Origin: Acidobacteriota bacterium
GTDB lineage: Bacteria; Acidobacteriota; Thermoanaerobaculia; UBA5066
Direction: 5' to 3'
DNA length: 7,759 nucleotides
NCBI GenBank assembly: GCA_016789625.1
Contig: JAEUQS010000782.1
Span: 1 to 7,759, forward strand
Shown here: in pieces, positions 1-6,474 of the stretch
Numbering within the stretch: the first letter of the stretch is position 1
Layout: each line of letters opens with the position of its first letter
Notes under the pieces: generated by a model
The model's input: the letters and a program-made list of their open reading frames with translations, nothing else
Databases searched by the model: none
Told to the model about the DNA's origin: nothing
Program-made: the position numbers and the translations under genes

Positions 1-1347
1 ATGAGACAGACGGAGGACGTCACGGCGGCCGTGCTCTCGAACTTCTACGAGAGCCTCGTCGATCTCGACGGGCAGCTCTCTCTGACCCCGCACCTCGCCC
101 TGCAATGGACGAACCCCACGGAGCGGACGTGGCATTTCACGCTCCGGCCCGGCGTGCTCTTTCACGACGGCAGCCCGTTCGGGGCCGCGGACGTCGTCGC
201 GAGCCTCGAGCGCGCCCAGCGTCTGCCCGACGGAAAGCTCGCGGCCGACCTCCGCGCGGCCACCGCCCGGGCCCTCGACGACCGCACGGTCGAGCTCGTG
301 ACCGACCGGCCCCGGCCGCTCCTTCTCGTGCGCCTCGCGGCGCTCGCGATCCTGCCCCGCGGTACCTCCGACGCCGAGGTGCTGCGCCCCGTGGGCACGG
401 GCCCCTACCGGTTTCTCTCGGCCGGGGAGGGCCGGAAGGTCATCCAGGGCGAGCGCTGGGAGCGGTACTGGGGCAGGGCCCCCGACGCCGCGCGCTTCAC
501 CATCGAGGCCCTGCAGGAAGACGCGCGGAACCTCTCGAGCGCCGACGTCGTGAGCCCCCTCCCTCCCGCCGGGCCCTCCGGCGCCGCTGCGGACGTGAGC
601 CCGGCGTCATCCGGCCTGCGCGTCGTGGTGCACCCCACCGTGATGACCGCGTTCCTCGTGTGCGACGTGCGGCCCGGATCGCCCTTCGCCACCCTCGAGG
701 CCCGCCGCGCCCTCTCGGGAGCGCTCGACCGGGAGGCGCTCGTGAAGGTCGCCCGGAACGCGAGCCCCGCCTCACAGCTCGTCGCCCGGGGGATCAACGG
801 CTACGAGCCCGCGATCGGCCGGCCTCGGCCCGCGCCCAGGGACGTGCGCGGAAAGCCCATCGAGGCCGAGCTCCTCGTCTCGCCCGCGAGCGAGGCCGCC
901 GGCCGGGAGATCGCCCGGCAGGCCGCGGCCGCGGGGTTCCGATTGAGCGTCGTGGCCCTCCCCTGGACCGAGCGCTACGCACGCATGAGGGCGGGCAGGG
1001 CCGCCCTCTCCCTCGCGTTCTGGACGGCCGGCACCGGCGATGCGTCGAGCCTCTTCGAGCCCCTCCTCCACACGGCCGGGGGACCGGAGGGCTTCGGCAG
1101 CGAGAACACCTCGGGCTACTCCAACCCCGAGCTCGATGCCGAGCTGGCGAGGGCCGCCACGGAGATGAGCCCCTCCGCCCGGGCCGAGCTCCTCCGGAGC
1201 GCGATGCGGCGGGCGATGACCGACCTGCCCCTGATCCCGCTCTACAACGTGTCCGAACGGCTCGGCCTCCGGCCGGGCCTCGAGCTGACCCCGCGCCTGG
1301 ACCGCGCCGTGCGCGTCTCCGAGATCCGCATCCGTCCCGCTTCGTGA
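1..1347 (+). CDS. ABC transporter substrate-binding protein, family 5 (SBP_bac_5), 5'-truncated
   Basis: This is the periplasmic solute-binding component of a peptide/nickel-type ABC importer. It would capture an oligopeptide-like ligand and deliver it to membrane permeases, none of which are in the window. The 448 visible residues carry family landmarks in order: VLSNFYESLV (11-20), the FTLRPGVLFHDG block (46-57), GTGPYRF (132-138), a YWG following it (156-158), and a C-terminal GYSNPELD (372-379) with LPLIPLYN nearby. Full-length members usually have about 500-550 residues. The signal peptide and the LDP-type strand that normally precede VLSNFYE are missing, so the ATG at base 1 is probably an internal methionine and the gene starts upstream. 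The family assignment is firm; the substrate cannot be inferred. The stop is TGA, 49 bp before the sigma factor gene. Confidence 0.9.
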   Translation: MRQTEDVTAAVLSNFYESLVDLDGQLSLTPHLALQWTNPTERTWHFTLRPGVLFHDGSPFGAADVVASLERAQRLPDGKLAADLRAATARALDDRTVELVTDRPRPLLLVRLAALAILPRGTSDAEVLRPVGTGPYRFLSAGEGRKVIQGERWERYWGRAPDAARFTIEALQEDARNLSSADVVSPLPPAGPSGAAADVSPASSGLRVVVHPTVMTAFLVCDVRPGSPFATLEARRALSGALDREALVKVARNASPASQLVARGINGYEPAIGRPRPAPRDVRGKPIEAELLVSPASEAAGREIARQAAAAGFRLSVVALPWTERYARMRAGRAALSLAFWTAGTGDASSLFEPLLHTAGGPEGFGSENTSGYSNPELDAELARAATEMSPSARAELLRSAMRRAMTDLPLIPLYNVSERLGLRPGLELTPRLDRAVRVSEIRIRPAS

Positions 1348-1377
1348 CGCCGCGGTCAACTCCGGCGGTCCGGCGTC
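1346..1377 (+). terminator. Weak inverted repeat after the SBP gene, possible terminator or operator
   Basis: GACGCCG (1346-1352) pairs perfectly with CGGCGTC (1371-1377) around an 18-nt loop, and it begins inside the SBP stop codon. There is no T-rich tract after it, so intrinsic termination is uncertain. The loop and right arm contain a tandem direct repeat, TCCGGCGG (1361-1368) then TCCGGCGT (1369-1376). It lies just upstream of the sigma factor promoter candidate, so it could instead be a protein-binding site. Confidence 0.25.
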
Positions 1378-1382
1378 GTCTG

Positions 1383-1388
1383 TACACT
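1383..1388 (+). promoter_or_regulatory. Candidate -10 box of the sigma-factor operon
   Basis: TACACT matches the TATAAT consensus at four of six positions and ends 8 nt before the ATG at 1397. No convincing TTGACA lies 16-18 bp upstream. No Shine-Dalgarno sequence lies between this box and the ATG, so transcription would start at or within a few bases of the start codon. An alternative, overlapping promoter of ECF type is also conceivable: TCAAC (1356-1360), then 16 nt, then CGTC (1377-1380). It resembles the GGAAC/CGTC pattern and would fit autoregulation by the sigma factor encoded downstream. Neither is proven. Confidence 0.4.
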
Positions 1389-1396
1389 TCCCGAGC

Positions 1397-1999
1397 ATGA
1401 GCGCGCCCGCCCTCAGCCCCCCGTCCTCCCTCGGTCTCCCCCTCCGGGAGACGCTGGACGAGGCCTGGTTCGAGTCCTTCGTGGTGGCGCACCAGCGGCG
1501 GGTCTTCCGCTTCTTTCTCGGGTGCCTCCACGATCCCGATCTCGCGGGCTCGATGACGCAGGAGTGCTTCCTTCGGGCCTGGCGCGGGCGGGACGGCTTT
1601 CGCGGCGAGGCGCGCCCCGACACCTGGCTCCTGCGCATCGCCGCGAACCTGGTGAAGGATCACGCCAAGAGCCCGCGGCAGACGTTCTGGAAGAGGCTCC
1701 TCTCTCTGACTCCGCGCGAGGAAGCGCAAGAGGGCGCCGCGCCCGTCGAGCCGTCGAGCCACGCCCCGTCGCCGGAGCGCGGGCTCCTGGCCCGCGAAGA
1801 GATGGACCTCCTGAACGGAGCGCTCGCGTTCCTTTCGCCGCAGCAGCGCATGGTCTTCCACCTGCGCTTCGTGGACGAGCTGCCCCTCGAGGACATCGCC
1901 CTCGCGATGGGCCTCACCACCGGCACCGTGAAGGTGCATCTCTCGCGCGCCGTCGGCGCCCTCCGCCGAGCGCGCGCGGCCGGCTGGAGGACGCCGTGA
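1397..1999 (+). CDS. RNA polymerase sigma factor, ECF (sigma-70 family)
   Basis: This 200-residue alternative sigma factor should direct RNA polymerase to a small stress regulon. Region 2 spans about residues 24-91, from WFESFVVAHQRRVFRFF through MTQECFLRAWRG to DTWLLRIAANLVKDHAK, and covers core binding and -10 recognition. A variable Pro/Glu-rich linker covers about 92-136. Region 4 spans about 137-192: ALAFLSPQQRMVFHLRFVDELPLEDIALAMGLTTGTVKVHLSRAVGALRRA, with the helix-turn-helix that reads the -35 element. There is no region 1 or 3, as expected for ECF proteins. The ATG is chosen because it gives a normal N-terminal length and follows a -10-like box. The stop TGA shares bases with the next gene's GTG (GTGA), implying translational coupling with the anti-sigma protein. 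The ECF subgroup is not assigned. Confidence 0.93.
   Translation: MSAPALSPPSSLGLPLRETLDEAWFESFVVAHQRRVFRFFLGCLHDPDLAGSMTQECFLRAWRGRDGFRGEARPDTWLLRIAANLVKDHAKSPRQTFWKRLLSLTPREEAQEGAAPVEPSSHAPSPERGLLAREEMDLLNGALAFLSPQQRMVFHLRFVDELPLEDIALAMGLTTGTVKVHLSRAVGALRRARAAGWRTP
1986..1990 (+). promoter_or_regulatory. Shine-Dalgarno sequence for the anti-sigma gene
   Basis: GGAGG lies 5 nt before the GTG at 1996, inside the sigma factor coding region. It supports GTG 1996 as the true start of the short protein, although the reading frame stays open far upstream (to 1522). It also shows that this genome does use Shine-Dalgarno initiation for operon-internal genes, in contrast to the first genes of the transcription units here. 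Confidence 0.75.
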
Positions 2000-2424
2000 G
2001 CGACGGACATCTCACCGACGAGGAGCTCGCCGAGGTCCTGGCGGGCGAGCCGTCCCCCCGGGTCTCCGCGCATCTCGCGGCCTGCCCGCGCTGCGCCGAC
2101 GAGGCCTCCGCCCTGAGCGGAACCGTGCGAGCCGCGCGCAGTCGCGTGGTCGCGTTTCCCGTGACGTCACTGGGTACCCGACGCGTGAGCGCGGCAACCT
2201 TCGGCGCCGCGGCGCTTCTTGCCGCGACGCTTGTCCTCGGCGTCTCGGGGGTCCTTCGCAAGGCCGATTCCCCGGCGCGGCCCGTGAGCGCCGCCGCCCC
2301 GAACGACGAAGCTCTCCTCGAGGCTCTCGAAAACGCAGAGGCGAGGAGCGCTCCCGCCCCCCTGGCCTCGGCCCTTCCCGAGAGGGAACGGCTCTCACCC
2401 GAGAGAAGAACGTCTCCCCGGTGA
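1996..2424 (+). CDS. Zinc-finger (ZAS-like) transmembrane anti-sigma factor
   Basis: This is a 142-residue probable anti-sigma factor for the ECF protein encoded immediately upstream. The cytoplasmic N-terminus carries H5 and then H26-x3-C30-x2-C33 (HLAACPRC), the zinc-binding anti-sigma signature. After a basic, Arg-rich stretch, residues about 64-87 (VSAATFGAAALLAATLVLGVSGVL) form a single membrane helix. About 55 Ala/Glu/Pro-rich residues follow and would lie in the periplasm; they show no recognisable domain. The start is GTG at 1996, set by the GGAGG at 1986-1990 and by the GTGA overlap with the sigma stop. The stop TGA overlaps the next GTG in the same way. Known ZAS proteins bind and sequester their partner sigma factor; that role here is inferred from the motif and gene order. 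Confidence 0.82.
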   Translation: MSDGHLTDEELAEVLAGEPSPRVSAHLAACPRCADEASALSGTVRAARSRVVAFPVTSLGTRRVSAATFGAAALLAATLVLGVSGVLRKADSPARPVSAAAPNDEALLEALENAEARSAPAPLASALPERERLSPERRTSPR

Positions 2425-3185
2425 TCGGCATCCTCCTCACCTGTCTGCTCGGAGCAGCCCCCACGCCGACGCCTGAGCCCTCCTGGTGGCGCGACGAGGG
2501 CACGCGCAACCACCTCGCGCTCACCGACTCGCAGGTGCGAGAGCTGGAGGCCAGCCGCGAAAGGGCAGCGGCGGAGCTGGACGCGGCCGGGCTCGCAACG
2601 AACGCGGCGCGGGAGAATCTGGATTCGCTGCTCCTCTCGGCCGAGTCCATCGACGCGACGCGCCTGCGCGCCTCCGTCGACGCGTACGTCGCGGCCAAGA
2701 GGAAGCAGGATTCGGCTCGCACGGCGCTGCTCCTCTCCCTCCGCGGGGTGCTCACCGGCGAGCAGTGGATGCGGCTCGGCAGGGAGCGCCACGAATCCGG
2801 GCGCGGACCGGCTCCGACCCCGTCTTCGGCGCACCTCCCGGCTTCCGACGTGCCCCGGGGCCTCTGGTGGCGCGACGAAGCGTCCAAGGCACGGCTCGAG
2901 ATCACGCCCGAGGAGGAGCGGATCCTCGAGGCCGTCTTCCAGAAGCACAGGCTCGCGCTCGATCAGGTGCGCCAGCGCCACGAAACGGAGGAGCGGGCGC
3001 TCTTCCCCCTCGTGCGCGCGAACGACCCGGCGCTCAGGGAGCAGCTCGAGAGGACCGCCGCGGCGCGCGAGGAGCTGGACCGCGTGCTCGTGACGCTGCG
3101 CGCCGAGATGCGGGCCGCGCTGCCCCTCGCCAAGCGTCAACGGCTCGGCACGGCTACTTCCTCGAAGACCTCGCGCGGTAGGTGA
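2421..3185 (+). CDS. Spy/CpxP-like periplasmic protein with two tandem sensor/chaperone modules
   Basis: This 254-residue, highly charged helical protein resembles Spy/CpxP/heavy-metal-resistance proteins, which bind unfolded proteins or metals in the periplasm and act in envelope-stress signalling. A short hydrophobic N-terminus (MIGILLTCLLGAA) followed by a Pro/Thr linker may be an export signal, though it lacks a basic n-region. Module 1 (about 22-119) runs from WWRDE through LTDSQ (34-38) to LTGEQW (111-116). Module 2 (about 149-242) again starts WWRDE, followed by a degenerate ITPEE (161-165), and ends LPLAKRQRL. A Pro/Ser-rich linker joins them. The start is GTG, in a GTGA overlap with the anti-sigma gene. 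Single-module proteins of about 150 residues are the usual form, so the duplication is notable. The last 32 bp overlap the convergent amidohydrolase gene. Family is moderately sure; ligand unknown. Confidence 0.7.
   Translation: MIGILLTCLLGAAPTPTPEPSWWRDEGTRNHLALTDSQVRELEASRERAAAELDAAGLATNAARENLDSLLLSAESIDATRLRASVDAYVAAKRKQDSARTALLLSLRGVLTGEQWMRLGRERHESGRGPAPTPSSAHLPASDVPRGLWWRDEASKARLEITPEEERILEAVFQKHRLALDQVRQRHETEERALFPLVRANDPALREQLERTAAAREELDRVLVTLRAEMRAALPLAKRQRLGTATSSKTSRGR
2484..3146 (+). repeat. Internal tandem duplication of the WWRDE module
   Basis: Two copies of a module of about 95 residues lie at 2484-2777 and 2865-3146, offset by 381 bp. Both begin with an identical WWRDE, with 15 identical bases (2483-2497 and 2864-2878). 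In both, the LT-like motif follows 12 residues after the first Trp (LTDSQ versus ITPEE). Outside the start the copies have diverged strongly at both protein and DNA level, so the duplication is old. Module 2 has lost the Gln of both LTxxQ motifs. Confidence 0.7.
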
Positions 3186-4842
3186 CCTCGCCGCCCACGA
3201 CGGTGAGCACCACGGGCACCCTCGGAAGGTCCGCGGCCGCGACGCCGTCGCTCGTCACGTCGCGGGCGAGCACGGTGAAGTCCGCGTCGAAGCCCTCGGC
3301 AATGCGCCCACGCCGCGTCTCGGCGAACTCGGCGTAGGCCGCGTCGCGGGTGAAGAGCGCGAGCGCCTCGTTGCGCGACAGCCGCTCGGCCGGGAGGAAC
3401 CCGCCCTCGGGCTGACCGGAAAGGTCCTGCCGGGTCACGGCCGCGTAGAAGCCCAGGCGCGGATCCTCGCTCTCCACCGGGAAATCGCTGCCCCCCGCGA
3501 GGCGAGCGCCCGCCGCCGCGAGGCTGTGGTAGGCGTAGGCCCCCTTCACGCGCACAGGCCCCACGCGCGCCCCGGCCCAGGGCATGTCCGAGGTCGCGTG
3601 CGTCGGCTGGATCGACGCGATCACGCCGAGCTTCGCGAAGCGGGCAAAGTCCTCGGGCGCGATCACCTGCGCGTGCTCGATGCGGGGACGGGCATCCCTG
3701 GCCGCGGTCTTCGCGAGCGCCGCCTCGTACACGTCGAGCACCTCGCGGTTGGCGCGGTCCCCGATCGCATGAGTCCAGAGCTGGAAGCCGCGCTCGAGGC
3801 AGAGCGCCGCGACCTCGTCCATCTTTCCCCGCGGCGTCAGCACGAGACCGCTGTTGCCGGGCTCGTCCGCGTAGGGTGCGAGGAGCGCCGCGCCGCGCGA
3901 GCCCAGAGCGCCGTCGGCGTACATCTTCACGGAGCGGACGGTGAGGTTCCCTTCGAGGACGGGCCCCTCGGCGAGGAGCTTCGGGAGCTCGGGGTCGGGG
4001 GCGCCGTACGTCGCGTACACGCGGAGCGGCATGCGGCCCTTCGCCGCGAGCCCGCGGAGCACGGCGACCTCCCGCCGGGAGTAGCCCGACGCATCGCCGA
4101 CGCCCGTGAGACCCACCCGCGCACAGTCGTCGAAGGCGCGCGTGAAAGCCGACTCGAGCTCCTTTTCCGAGGGCGCGGGGATCGCCCTGTCCACGAGATC
4201 CACGGCGCCGTCGATGAGAGTGCCCGAGGGCCGTCCCTCCGCGTCGCGGTGGATCTTGCCGCCGTCGGGATCGTTCGGGGCGGGCTTCTCCGGGGGGAGA
4301 CCGGCGGCGCGGAGCGCTTCGCCGTTCACCCACGAGGCGTGGCCGTCGATGCGGCTCAGCGCCACGGGATTCTTCGGAGAGGCGGCGTCCAGCTCTTTCG
4401 CGAGCGGGAACGCCTTGCCCGGCCAGAGGTTCTGGTCCCAGCCCCGGCCCAGGATCCACTCCCCGGGCTTCGCCTTCTTCGCGCGCGCGGCCACGAGCGC
4501 GAGGATCGCGTCCTTCTGCTTTCCCACGAGGTCGAGCCGCACGCGCGACGTTCCCAGCCCGAGGAGGTGCGCATGCGCGTCGACGAAGCCGGGGAAGACG
4601 TGCGCACCGGCGAGGTCGACTCGCGGCGTCCCCGCGGGAGCCTTGCTCCGGGCCTCGGCCGCGTCGCCGACGAAGGCGACCCGTCCGTCGACCACCAGCA
4701 CCGAGGCCGATCGGGCCGCTTCCCCCGCGGCCGGATGCACCGTCGCTCCCGTCAGGAGCAGGTTCCGTTTCGGAGCCACCTCGGACGAGAGAGCGATCTG
4801 CGTTCCGAAGGAGAGAGCCGCGAGGACCATTGCGCGCTTCAT
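3154..4842 (-). CDS. Exported metal-dependent amidohydrolase, YtcJ-like (Amidohydro_3)
   Basis: This 562-residue hydrolase belongs to the amidohydrolase superfamily, YtcJ/NfdA-like branch, whose members cleave C-N bonds using divalent metal in a TIM barrel. Candidate metal and catalytic residues are visible: H90 and H92 in GFVDAHAHL, K306 in VKMYADGALGSRGAAL (the likely carboxylated lysine), H358 in WTHAIGDRANREVLD, H390 in IEHAQ, and D453 in GGSDFPVES. The small beta-sandwich halves flank the barrel: N-terminal LLLTGATVHP and VDGRVAFVGD, C-terminal GRIAEGFDADFTVLARD and VVLTVVGGEVTYRA. Residues 1-20 (MKRAMVLAALSFGTQIALSS) look like a signal peptide, so the protein is probably periplasmic. 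Length matches the family. The ATG is set by the signal peptide and by a -10-like box just upstream. The true substrate is unknown in most such proteins and cannot be read here. It is convergent with, and overlaps, the Spy-like gene. Confidence 0.92.
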   Translation of the reverse strand: MKRAMVLAALSFGTQIALSSEVAPKRNLLLTGATVHPAAGEAARSASVLVVDGRVAFVGDAAEARSKAPAGTPRVDLAGAHVFPGFVDAHAHLLGLGTSRVRLDLVGKQKDAILALVAARAKKAKPGEWILGRGWDQNLWPGKAFPLAKELDAASPKNPVALSRIDGHASWVNGEALRAAGLPPEKPAPNDPDGGKIHRDAEGRPSGTLIDGAVDLVDRAIPAPSEKELESAFTRAFDDCARVGLTGVGDASGYSRREVAVLRGLAAKGRMPLRVYATYGAPDPELPKLLAEGPVLEGNLTVRSVKMYADGALGSRGAALLAPYADEPGNSGLVLTPRGKMDEVAALCLERGFQLWTHAIGDRANREVLDVYEAALAKTAARDARPRIEHAQVIAPEDFARFAKLGVIASIQPTHATSDMPWAGARVGPVRVKGAYAYHSLAAAGARLAGGSDFPVESEDPRLGFYAAVTRQDLSGQPEGGFLPAERLSRNEALALFTRDAAYAEFAETRRGRIAEGFDADFTVLARDVTSDGVAAADLPRVPVVLTVVGGEVTYRARSSRK

Positions 4843-4849
4843 GCCGGAG

Positions 4850-4855
4850 AGTATG
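4850..4855 (-). promoter_or_regulatory. Candidate -10 box of the amidohydrolase gene
   Basis: Read on the minus strand, CATACT ends 7 nt before the ATG at 4842. A weak TTTTCC (4872-4877) sits 16 bp upstream as a possible -35. No Shine-Dalgarno sequence is present before the start codon, so a leaderless or near-leaderless transcript is the simplest reading. The gene has its own promoter region because a strong hairpin separates it from the kinase gene upstream. Confidence 0.35.
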
Positions 4856-4900
4856 ACGCTGGCCTAACCCGGGAAAACAGCGATTGGCTCGGAGGGGTTT

Positions 4901-4924
4901 GGGGGCACCGGCCATGGTGCCCCC
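4901..4924 (-). terminator. Hairpin after the kinase-receiver gene, probable terminator
   Basis: GGGGGCACC (4901-4909) and GGTGCCCCC (4916-4924) form a perfect 9-bp GC-rich stem with a 6-nt loop. The hairpin starts 3 nt after the kinase stop codon on the minus strand. What follows on that strand is AAACCCCTCC rather than a U tract. It therefore resembles the U-poor hairpins found at gene ends in high-GC bacteria rather than a classical intrinsic terminator. It could also protect the 3' end of the mRNA. Confidence 0.6.
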
Positions 4925-4927
4925 AGG

Positions 4928-6445
4928 TCATTTCGCAGCCTCCGAGGCGAGCCGCGCCGCGTCGCGGTCGAAGCCGCGATGCTGGAGCACCTTCCAGACA
5001 CTGGCGAGGAGGGCGTCGTTCTCGATGGGCTTGGGCAGCATGTCGGCCGCTCCCGACTGGATGCCGAACGCGAGCTGGGCCCGGTCGGTGCGGCCCGTGG
5101 TGAGGAGGACGGGCAGCGAGGCATGCTCGGGACGGGCCTTGATCACCCGCGTCACGTCGAACCCGTCCATGCCCGGCAGATCCACGTCCATGAGCACGAG
5201 ATCGACCGCGCGCGCTCCGAGCATCTCGAGCGCTTCCTCGGCCCCCCGCACCTCGAACGTGCGGCAGCCGGCTTCACAGAGGACCGTGGCCGTCCGGAGC
5301 AGCTCGCGGACGTCGTCGTTCACCACGAGGACGCTGGGCCGGCGGCGGGAGGGATCGGAGCCGGGGCGGGCGGCGCCGTCGTCTTCGTCCTCCTCGGCCT
5401 GCTCGCGAAACGCCGACGCGCCGCGCACGCGCTGGGCGTCCGCGGGAGCCGACTCGAGGGTCATCGAGTCGAGAGCGGTGTCGACCTCGTGGTCGAGCCC
5501 CTTTTTCTGAGGAGGTGAAGGGGTGCGCGCCGGAGGCTCCGGAGCCGCTGCCGGCACCGTGGCGGCTGCGCTCGTGACCGGGCGCACCACCTCGACCACC
5601 GAGGACGGCCGTTCCAGGAGCGCGAGGCTCGTCTCGAGCTCCGCCGCGGTCGCGAAGCGGTCTTCGGGCCGCTTCGCCAGCGCCTTGTGCACGATCGCCC
5701 GGAGCTCGGGCGAAACCTCGGGCACGTGCTCGAGGCCATCGGGCACGGGCTCGGTCACGTGCTTCATGGCGACCGCGATGGGGTTCTCCGCGTTGAAGGG
5801 CACGTTCCCGGTGAGGGCCTCGTACAGGATGATGCCCATGGCGTAGATGTCGCTCCGCGCGTCGACGCCCTTTCCGAGCACCTGCTCGGGAGCCATGTAG
5901 TGCGGCGTGCCGATCACGAGGGAATCCACCGTGAAGCGCTCGTTGGGCTTCCCGCGCGCCATACCGAAATCCACGATCACGACGCCGCCCGACTTGTCGA
6001 TGAGCACGTTCTCGCTCTTGAGATCCCGGTGCACGATGCCGAGCTTGTGCACGGCCTCCGAGCCGCGGGCCACCTGCCGGAGGATGGCGATCGCCTCACC
6101 CGGAGACAGGCGCTTCTTCTCCTCGATCAGGGCCCACAGATCCCGCCCCTCGATGTACTCCATGGTGATGTACGGGTAGTCGCCCGAGAGCCCGTAGTCG
6201 AACATGCGGGCCACGTTGGGGTGCTTGATGCGCCGGTTGAGGTTCAGCTCGCGCTTGAAGCGGCGCAGCAGCTCGGCCTCGTCCTGCTCGACGGCCGGGG
6301 AGAGGACCTTGATGGCGACCATCTCGTCGAGCTCGACGTCGAAGGCCTTGTAGACGATCCCGACGCCGCCCCTTCCGAGAGTCTCCACCCACTGATAGCG
6401 GGGAACCCCCTCGAAGAATTTCAGCCGGAAGGCATCGGGCTTCAC
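4928..6445 (-). CDS. Hybrid Ser/Thr protein kinase with C-terminal receiver (REC) domain
   Basis: This 505-residue soluble protein joins a PknB-type kinase to a response-regulator receiver. The kinase (about 17-278) keeps all core residues: glycine loop GRGGVGIVY (24-32), K46 in VAIK, E66 of helix C, HRDLKSEN (139-146), DFG (159-161), APE (185-187), and SDIY (198-201). It should be catalytically active. A Pro/Ala linker with an acidic EEDEDD patch covers about 280-368. The receiver (about 370-488) has D377/D378, phospho-acceptor D420 in LMDVDLPGMDG, T450, and K472 in LPKP, so it looks phosphorylatable. There is no membrane helix. The start is GTG at 6445, just after a -10-like box; no Shine-Dalgarno is visible. 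It is divergent from the FHA-GAF-cyclase gene, a likely partner or substrate. No histidine kinase that could feed the receiver lies in the window. Confidence 0.93.
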   Translation of the reverse strand: MKPDAFRLKFFEGVPRYQWVETLGRGGVGIVYKAFDVELDEMVAIKVLSPAVEQDEAELLRRFKRELNLNRRIKHPNVARMFDYGLSGDYPYITMEYIEGRDLWALIEEKKRLSPGEAIAILRQVARGSEAVHKLGIVHRDLKSENVLIDKSGGVVIVDFGMARGKPNERFTVDSLVIGTPHYMAPEQVLGKGVDARSDIYAMGIILYEALTGNVPFNAENPIAVAMKHVTEPVPDGLEHVPEVSPELRAIVHKALAKRPEDRFATAAELETSLALLERPSSVVEVVRPVTSAAATVPAAAPEPPARTPSPPQKKGLDHEVDTALDSMTLESAPADAQRVRGASAFREQAEEDEDDGAARPGSDPSRRRPSVLVVNDDVRELLRTATVLCEAGCRTFEVRGAEEALEMLGARAVDLVLMDVDLPGMDGFDVTRVIKARPEHASLPVLLTTGRTDRAQLAFGIQSGAADMLPKPIENDALLASVWKVLQHRGFDRDAARLASEAAK

Positions 6446-6453
6446 GCGGGGTG

Positions 6454-6459
6454 AGTTTA
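6454..6459 (-). promoter_or_regulatory. Candidate -10 box of the kinase-receiver gene
   Basis: On the minus strand TAAACT ends 8 nt before the GTG at 6445. No clear TTGACA is found at the right distance (about 6476-6482) and there is no Shine-Dalgarno sequence. The near absence of a leader supports GTG as the true start. Confidence 0.4.
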
Positions 6460-6474
6460 GCGCCCGGAGGAATC

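Noticed and set aside
1..1347. Complete SBP gene starting at base 1
   Set aside because: The signal peptide and the first family strand are missing, so the ATG at the window edge is most likely internal.
1522..1995. N-terminal extension of the anti-sigma reading frame by 158 codons
   Set aside because: The extension lies entirely inside the sigma factor gene in another frame and is Arg/Pro noise. The GGAGG and GTGA junction place the start at 1996.
2421..2460. Lipoprotein signal (Cys8) in the Spy-like protein
   Set aside because: Residues before Cys8 are Leu-Leu-Thr, not a canonical lipobox, there is no basic n-region, and the Cys is very close to the N-terminus.
794..3140. Minus-strand open frames of about 290-410 codons opposite the SBP, sigma, anti-sigma and Spy-like genes
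   Set aside because: They show no recognisable motifs and composition typical of GC-rich shadow frames. The plus-strand genes explain the region fully.
3137..4915. Minus-strand 592-codon open frame overlapping the amidohydrolase in another frame
   Set aside because: It is longer than the real gene but reads as Arg/Gly/Ala-rich noise. The 562-residue frame carries the family motifs and a signal peptide.
3526..5103. Long open frame (525 codons) on the plus strand opposite the amidohydrolase gene
   Set aside because: Its translation is Arg/His-rich low-complexity sequence with no domain. It is antisense to a gene with complete catalytic motifs, as expected when GC-rich codons leave the opposite frame open.
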